Assembly: GCA_001724245.1 (NCBI GenBank)
Contig: MEDX01000043.1
Coordinates: 1 to 32,154, forward strand
Source of the DNA: Fonticula-like sp. SCN 57-25
Taxonomy: Eukaryota > Nucleariida > Rotosphaerida
DNA length: 32,154 nt
Direction: 5' to 3'
In this document: positions 26,101-32,154 of the stretch, one piece after another
Numbering within the stretch: position 1 is the stretch's first letter
Layout: each line of letters begins with the position of its first letter
Notes under the pieces: generated by a model
The model's database searches: none
What the model saw: the letters and a program-made list of their open reading frames with translations, nothing else
Told to the model about the DNA's origin: nothing
Translations under genes and position numbers: made by a program

Positions 26101-29100
26101 ACTCCGGCAGCGGCGGCTCTCGCGAGCTCATCCAGCGCATGCTGAGTGCTGTCGGCGGCCTTGGCAAGCGCAATCTCGGAATCCGTCGGGACGCTACCGC
26201 TCTCGCGGTGCTCCTGCGCGAGTTTGCTGGCAAAGCCGTGCTGGGACTCGAGGCCGCCCTTGTTGTTTGCAGCACGAAGAGCAGCGATGCTCGCCTCCAC
26301 ATCCTCGAGCGATCCGGACTGGGTGTTTGATGGAATAATCTTGCCCGCCGCATTAAGAATGTCAATCACGCGGTCGATGGCCTCGTCGGTCTCGGCGACA
26401 CGCTCCGCCGTCGGTCCTTGAGCAGCCAGGTCGCTGCCGGCCTTTTGAAGAGACTTGTTAAAGTCGAGGATCATCGGCGGCACCTCCTCGCCCAGCTCAC
26501 GTGCACGGCGAGCATTGAGGTCGGCGTTCTTGGAAACATCCTCGCCGTAAGCCGCCAGCTTGGTCTGAAGGTCCGTTGCCTCCTGCTGAATCGCCGCGCC
26601 ATCCGTGGGTTTTGAAAGGTCGGGCTGCGCAGCGGTGCGCAGGACAGCCTCGATGCGACGACGGTCGGGAGGGTACGAGACATTGGGATCCGACGAGCCC
26701 TTGTTGACAGCAACAAGCGCCCGCGCGGCAATACCTGCAATGTCCTTGCGCACTTTCGTAGCGGCCGCGCCATCCGAGCCAATCTTTTCTGCAGCGGACG
26801 CCGCCTGTGCCATCTCATTAATGCAAGGCTCGATCGCGGCCTTTGTCTCGGCCGCCGCATCCATCAACGACTTGGGCTCGTTGCGGAAAATCTCCTCGAC
26901 GAGCTTTGCCGATTTTACGACTGAAGGATCCGCCTTGACAATCTCCCCGCTCGTTCCCTTGGCGTCCTTCTTGTCCAAAAACTTCTTGGCGCAGCGGAGG
27001 ACGCTGAGGGCCGCGCTGATGTTGTCAGCCAATGAACTGAGGCTGGCCGGCTCGATCACGGAAGCGGGTGCCGTGCCGGATTGAGCCGACGATGAACGAA
27101 CAATGGTCACACCGGCAGCCTTGGCGCCCGACACCTTGCTGACGGTGAGCATGCTGTTACGCGCACTAAACAGATCGGTCTTTGATCCCTTCTTGGCCGG
27201 CAAAAGACCAGCAGCAGCGTTCAATAGGCCATTGGCGCGCGCAAGCTCGTTCAACAGGTCAGAAGTCTGATCGCCAGTCTGGCGACCGTCGTGTGCAGCG
27301 CCGAGCATCGCAATCTTGTCGCCACATGCGCGAAGAGCGTCCGGGAGGTTCTTCTCCAGATCCGACAGGGCAGCGTCATCCAAGAGGTCCTTGTTCAGCT
27401 GGGCAAGGGCTTCATGGATCGCAGCGGCAAGGTCGCGCGCATCGCCGAGCGTCTTGGGGGCGTTCTTGGGCCTGAGCTCCGGCGGAAGGCGCGCAATAAT
27501 CTCCTCGATGCGCTTCCTCTCTGCCTCATCAAGCAAGCTGCTGTCGGGGTCGTGCAGCCTCTTGGCAAGGAGCTCACGCAAATCCTCTTCGCAGTTGCGC
27601 AGATCGTCGCGGCGACGAGCACGCTCAGACTTGGCGAGAACCTTATCGCGAGAGAGAGCCTCGTCGGCGAGGATGGCGCTGACAACGTTGGCGATTTCAC
27701 TCAACGGCACGCTCGTGGCACCAACTGCCTTTTTGACATTGACCTTGGGATCCTTGGCAGCTGCCGAGCCCATGGCCGACGCCGTTTTGCGGGCGTCCTC
27801 GATTAGCGAGGCAAGCGTCTGCATGTTCGCCGACGCTCCTAGCAGGGCCCCGCTCGACGAAGAGCGCACAAAGGACGCGGAACTAGATTCATCGTCGACA
27901 TTGACGTCACGAAGCGCCTGCTCGAGCGCGGCAAAGTCCGCGACCGGTCGGCCGGAACCGGAGCCGTGTTGCATGAGGAGGGCCTCCGCCGCATCGAGCG
28001 CCCCGTTCGCGCTGTCCAGCGAAGAGTCAAACTGCCCAGGGTCGGAAGAACCGTTCGCCACCTTGCGAACAACAGCGTCAAAGACTGCCGAGAGATTCTT
28101 CTTTTGCTCGTCGGCCATGCGCTTGGCCTCCTCGCCGGCACCGTCGAGAGTGCTCGAAAAGTTTGCAAGGGCGGCGCGGGATCCCTCGATACGGTCGTGC
28201 AGCTGCTGGATGCCCTTGAGATCGGCCGTCACACCCTCGGGGGTTTCACCAAGGCGGGTCATATTGACGCGCAAACGAGCCGCGTCCGCCGTGCGCAAAA
28301 TATTGGGGTTGCGCTCATCGGCAACATTGCTGCCTGACTCGTCGAGAATCTCTTGGAATTCGCTCTCGAGCGCAGCCAAGTCCTCGGCATTGATGGCCTG
28401 GCCCTTGCTAGCCAACTTGGCGGACAGCTTGGCGAGCTCCTGCTCCCGCGACGTCAGGTCCTTCTTAATAGCGGCAACGTCACCATCCACGGCGCGCTTT
28501 TCGTCGTCGAGCAGCTTCAAGGCCGATTCCTCGGTCATAAGGAGCGTCGAGGGCACCATGGACATGTCGCGGCTTTTGCTTGATTCGGCCAACACACCGC
28601 GGGAGAGAGCGATCGCGCGTGCAAGGTCAACTGCGCTCGGATGAGCACCGCTTGCAGCAAGTCGGATGACGTGATCTTCCTCATAGCGGCTGGCTTGGCG
28701 ACCAGACTGGTTCAAATGATCATAGATTTCCTGCAACCCGATGGGGCGCGCAGCGTCCTGGACGAGGCCCTGAACCAGCTCCGCAAGAGCGTCGGTTTCC
28801 GCAATGGCGTCATCCATGGCTTGGCGATCACGCCCGTCCGTGGCTGCGTCCTCGACATCGGAGGCATTCGCCAAAAGTGCCGCCGGGAGCATTGTTTGAA
28901 GAGCCTTGGCAAGATCTTCCGAGCGCTGAACGCTTGACGGAATGGTTCCGCGGAAGGCGTTGATGGCAGACTGTGCGTCCAGAAGAGCGTCATCAAGGGC
29001 TTGCGCCCTGGACAGCGCATCTCCCTTGTCATCCTTGAGAAGTGCAACCCGCTCAACGTCGTTGCGAAGCTCGCCGCGCAGAGCAGCGCCATCGTCGCCT

Positions 29101-31349
29101 CCAAAAATGTTGGGATTCGCAGACGCGGAGTACGCGTTGATGGTGCCCTCCAGCGAGCGCTCGGCGCGAGCAATAGCCTCATCCAGCTGCTTGCTGTAAT
29201 CACCGTTGGGGTCCTTGGATACGAGCTTTGACAACGCAGCAAGTTCGTCGCGCTGCGCCTGAAGGTCGGCGTTGCGCTTGTTCATCGCTTCCTCTGCCGA
29301 TGCCGCAGCCAAGCGCGCCAACGCCGGCTCGTTCGAGATAACGGGGACCACCTCGCGAGCAACGTCTGAAAGCGGCTTGCGCGTCCCGCGGGCAGCAGAC
29401 GCCAGCTGCTGCTTGTTCTCCGGGTCGCTCTTCTTCACATCGGCAATGGCATTGCTCAGATCCGCGAGAGCGATCTCGAGCGGTGTCAGCTGGCGACCAT
29501 GCACATTCGCGCTCCGAACACCCCTAGTAACACTCACGCCTTGCGCCGAAACGGACGACCTGACAACATTGGACGTATTGTGCTTTGTGTTCATGCTCGA
29601 ACGCAATGCCGTGGCGCCAGGAATGACAGAGTCAACCGAATCAACAAGGCCTCCAACCTGGTCTGCAACCGCCAGCAGGCGCGCCGCCGAGTCGGCGTCG
29701 TTGAGATCCCTGGCGATTCCCTTGGCCGCAGCGTCGAGGCCCTGCACAGCCTGGCCTATCATGGCCTTCTCCTTGGCCATGCGCTCATCGAGAGCCTGTA
29801 GGTAAGCCAAGATTTCCTTCTTGGTCGCCTCGCTGGCAGAATTGATCCCATCCTTGCTGGGATTCGCGCCGGCGCCGTTGGCGGCGCGATCTTGCAAATG
29901 ACTGCGGAGCAGCGCCGTGCGCTCGTCCCCAAAGAGATCGGGATCGTTCTGAGGGGAAATGTCGGCGGTCGCAGCCTGTGCAATCTGGCGCAGCTGCTCG
30001 TCATAGAAAGAAGCAGCACTGCTTCCAGCAGGAAGAGACGCCTGGAGCTTCTCCAGCTCCTTGACGCGCTCGAGCAACCCGTGCTTGGCGCGCGCGGCGG
30101 CATCGGCCATACGCTTGTTGCGATCGTTCAAAGCAGACTCGGTAGACTCGGGCAGCATGCCGAGCGCCGACGAAATCTTGCCCTTGGCGGCCCGGACACG
30201 GTCATCGTCTAGCGACTGTGACACGGCTTCGCGCGTAATCTCACGCAACCCTACATTGGCTGCGTCGACCACCTGAGCAAGCTTGCGCTGGCTCGGTGTG
30301 ATGAAAATGCCGGCCTTGGAAAGGTCCTCCAGTCGCTTAGAGCTGCTGTTTTCATAGTCGTCCTCGTCGTCGGCAAGCGTGACCTGCGCTTGGTCTTGAG
30401 CGGTTTGGAACTCGCGCAGAAAGATGGGCGCAAGATCAATGCGCGAAATGCGGGTGCGCTCGTCGGCAATGATACGCGACAGATCGCTAATGCAAAAGTC
30501 CAGCTCGGAAAAGGCCGCCGCAGTAACGGCGTACACCTCCTCCACCTTGTTGGCGGGTGCTTGGAGAAGAACGTTAATTTCGTCCGCGACTTTGTCATTA
30601 AGGTCATTCACAAGGTCAAAGAAGCCGTCGAGCGTCTTTGAAAGAGGGCCGGCGGTTGTGGGCTGCAACGCCATGTTGCTGGCGCTCTCCGCGAGGTTGG
30701 CGAAAAAGTCGGTCGCCTCCTGGTAGCTATCCACGAGGACGTCCTTGCGAGCATGCGACGCCTGCTCGCGCACGCCTTCCAGCGCGCTCGTCACTGTCTT
30801 CAGCTTGTCCTTGGAAACATCAAGGTCCCACTCCAAGCGCTCAATGAAAGAAAGGCGCGCAAAGTGATAAAAACTGCAGACGGCTTGGCCGACTTCCAGG
30901 AGGAAGGTGCAAAAGGTCTGGTAGAAATCGTCCCTCGACGCGTCAAGGAAGACATTCTTAACGTGGCGGTTGTACGTTTCCTTGGTAACCTTGTCCGCCT
31001 GTTGCAGACGAAGCTTGATCTCCTTGTAAACATCCTTTGTTTTGGCGATGGTGAACGCGGCGTACTTTAGCTGCGTTTCGACAATGCTGCGGCACATTGG
31101 TTAGCTGGCGTGTTGGAGCGCCATGGACTGCCACGAACCTTTGCAGCTTGTCCGTCAGATCCTTGCGCTTCTTGATATCCACGACGCCGCGCTCATGGTA
31201 AGCAACGACTGTCGTCGCGAGCAGGATAAGCTCGTCGAGGAACACGGGATTGTCGAGCGACCGCTCGTACAGGACGCGCCCCTCTGCACCTCACCGTTAG
31301 AACTATACCCCGCAATACGCACACAAATGCAATGCTACGTACGCGACAT
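20154..31349 (-). CDS. Giant helical-repeat protein with C-terminal RasGEF_N and CDC25-type RasGEF domains
   Basis: Three exons: 31349-31343 (7 coding nt), 31283-31139 and 31086-20154. The last is 10,933 nt. The product is 3694 residues. The N-terminal 380 residues are helical and unrecognised. Residues about 380-3110 hold roughly ten diverged Ala-rich helical repeats (separate entry). A Ser/Thr/Pro linker follows. RasGEF_N spans about 3270-3395 (NGSMNHLVNYLTQPL...RYFLLAMDPICTPEMLIEKMIERF). The CDC25 domain spans about 3440-3640 (FSPHDVANQLTLADADALR, LLQLNNFHSANAVLTGL, VPHIPLMPNIMSGLL). Such domains load GTP on Ras-family GTPases. The repeats resemble talin/vinculin-like bundles in composition only; no I/LWEQ, FERM or VBS domain is recognised. 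The N-terminal exon path is supported by frame closure and by CTAAC branch-like sites. The first ATG of exon 1 is the assumed start. Confidence 0.85.
22200..30000 (-). repeat. About ten diverged 255-310-residue protein repeats in the RasGEF gene
   Basis: Each unit is anchored by a motif of the form [ND]P-x-hydrophobic-F/L, six to nine residues, then LR-x-x-L. Examples are DPDLFGDERTALLRSHL, NPNIFGGDDGAALRGEL, DPHFLSSVMSAQLRSFL, APHFFNNPRTENLRSTL, KDLFDDIQSDALRQFL and TPFDDVKSAKLRALL. Anchors lie near 29940, 29110, 28305, 27550, 26685, 25785, 24862, 23945, 23050 and 22228, giving steps of about 755-925 bp. After the anchor most units have an LPxxhRxxN-type helix, a loop such as GPGSGRAEHML or GAGEGREERLL, and a helix ending in LLP. 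The units are too diverged to be DNA repeats. The boundaries are approximate. Confidence 0.72.
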
Positions 31350-31580
31350 GGCCAAGGAGCGGGGGTCCGATCCCGTCAATGGAGTCTCTTGGCAAACCTG
31401 TGCTCGCGCCCCGCACCACACTTCGAAACCGCGGACGCCGAGGTGCCAGCTACAATGACTGGATTGGCTGGTTCCCACAATCAGATCGCCGAATCTCACT
31501 TTGCACGTCAGTTTGCAGTTCGCAGTTTGCATCACAGTTTGCTGTCCGTGTCATCGGAGCGGGGCAGGAGCGAGCGCATC
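31350..31580. promoter_or_regulatory. Divergent promoter region between RasGEF giant and HAAO, with triplicated octamer
   Basis: The octamer CAGTTTGC occurs three times at 31509-31516, 31523-31530 and 31535-31542 (start-to-start 14 and 12 bp), 39-72 nt before the HAAO ATG. A CCAAT pentamer in minus orientation lies at 31467-31463, about 115 nt upstream of the RasGEF ATG, a spacing like that seen for NFU1. No gene is recognised here. Confidence 0.45.
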
Positions 31581-32154
31581 ATGGAGGACAAGCCAGTCAA
31601 GTTTGAACAATGGATCGAAGAAATTCGGCCTACTCTCCAGCCTCCAGTGGGTATGCAACTGTAGGTTACATGTGCTGAGCCGCTTTCTGACGAAATCACG
31701 CTAGCGAACCGCCTGTTGTACAAGGAGCAGATCAAGGTCATGGTTGTGGGGGGGCCGAACCTTCGCAAGGACTTTCACCTTGAGGACGGTGAAGTACGCG
31801 TGCTGGGGGCTGTATTTGTGCTTATACTGTGTATAGGAACTTTTCTATCAGCTGAAGGGCGACATGCGCCTGGACGTTATGGAGCGCGGGAAGCTGCGCC
31901 AGATTGTAATCAAGGAAGGCGAAATCTTTCTCCTGCCCGGGCGCATCCCTCACTCGCCTCAGGTGCGCTGCCACACTACCTTTATATGCGTAGCTATTCG
32001 TTGACTTTGTTTTTGTGTGTAGCGCTTTGCCAATACTGTGGGCCTTGTGGTTGAGCGCGATCGCTCCCCGGAGGAGATCGACGGCCTTCGCTGGTACGTT
32101 GGCGACAGCGACAAGATCCTGTACGAAGAATACTTTCACTGCACCGATCTGGGC
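31581..32154 (+). CDS. HAAO: 3-hydroxyanthranilate 3,4-dioxygenase, N-terminal part
   Basis: Four exons are visible: 31581-31650, 31705-31793, 31837-31962 and 32023 to the window end. Introns are 54, 43 and 60 nt. The 139 residues seen match the first half of animal HAAO. The cupin iron ligands are present: His in [10 protein letters not shown], Glu in EELFYQL (split by an intron) and His in [19 protein letters not shown]. The enzyme opens the ring of 3-hydroxyanthranilate using Fe(II) and O2 in the cytosol, the step that leads through quinolinate to NAD. The ATG follows the CAGTTTGC cluster and gives the usual short N-terminus. The gene continues beyond the window. Confidence 0.95.

Noticed and set aside
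27316-28644. 442-codon open frame antisense to the giant RasGEF exon
   Set aside because: Ser/Ala/Arg-rich low-complexity translation mirroring GC-rich, Ala-rich codons on the other strand; no domain, and many similar antisense frames exist along the same exon.
20154-31349. Talin or I/LWEQ family membership for the giant protein
   Set aside because: The Ala-rich helical composition is similar, but I find no FERM head and no I/LWEQ module; the C-terminus is a RasGEF. Composition alone is not homology.

Overview
This is nuclear DNA from a eukaryote, almost certainly a unicellular one with a compact, fairly GC-rich genome. Nearly every gene is broken by very short GT-AG introns: I place 52, all 43-74 nt long, and each one restores the frame of a recognisable protein. 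Genes lie 0-320 bp apart. The gene set (NFU1, prolidase, a USP9X/USP24/USP34-type giant deubiquitinase, GPHR, SLC25A34/35-type carrier, HAAO, a CH-LIM protein and a RasGEF) suits a free-living protist on the animal/fungal/amoebozoan side of the tree. I cannot name the species; the lineage is an inference from gene content.

Layout: 1-189 (+) is the 3' end of prolidase PEPD. It converges on NFU1 (357-1217, -). Next comes a 23-exon, 2612-residue USP deubiquitinase (1476-10419, -). A 114-bp gap separates this from a divergent nucleoredoxin-like gene (10534-11146, +), which converges on a CH-LIM protein with 24-bp tandem repeats (11292-14721, -). A 318-bp gap carrying CCAAT boxes leads to a nine-exon MFS/OPA transporter (15040-16957, +), whose stop lies 16 bp from the stop of a mitochondrial carrier (16974-18170, -). 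The ATG of that carrier overlaps the ATG of GPHR on the other strand (18169-20033, +). GPHR converges on a 3694-residue repeat protein ending in a RasGEF module (20154-31349, -). A 231-bp gap separates that from the first four exons of HAAO (31581 to the window end, +).

The genes do not form one pathway. NFU1 and the carrier are mitochondrial. GPHR and the MFS protein are membrane proteins, GPHR being a Golgi/ER channel. The CH-LIM and RasGEF proteins look cytoskeletal or signalling. HAAO belongs to the kynurenine-to-NAD route. From PEPD onward the strands run + - - + - + - + - +, so almost every gene shares a 5' region with one neighbour and a 3' region with the other.

The most unusual items are: (1) the giant protein, with about ten diverged helical repeats of 255-310 residues in front of RasGEF_N and CDC25 domains, almost all of it in one 10.9-kb exon; (2) the head-to-head carrier/GPHR pair sharing a CATG start; (3) a 5' splice site consensus of GTRCG instead of GTAAG; (4) a terminal transporter intron whose donor contains an in-frame stop.
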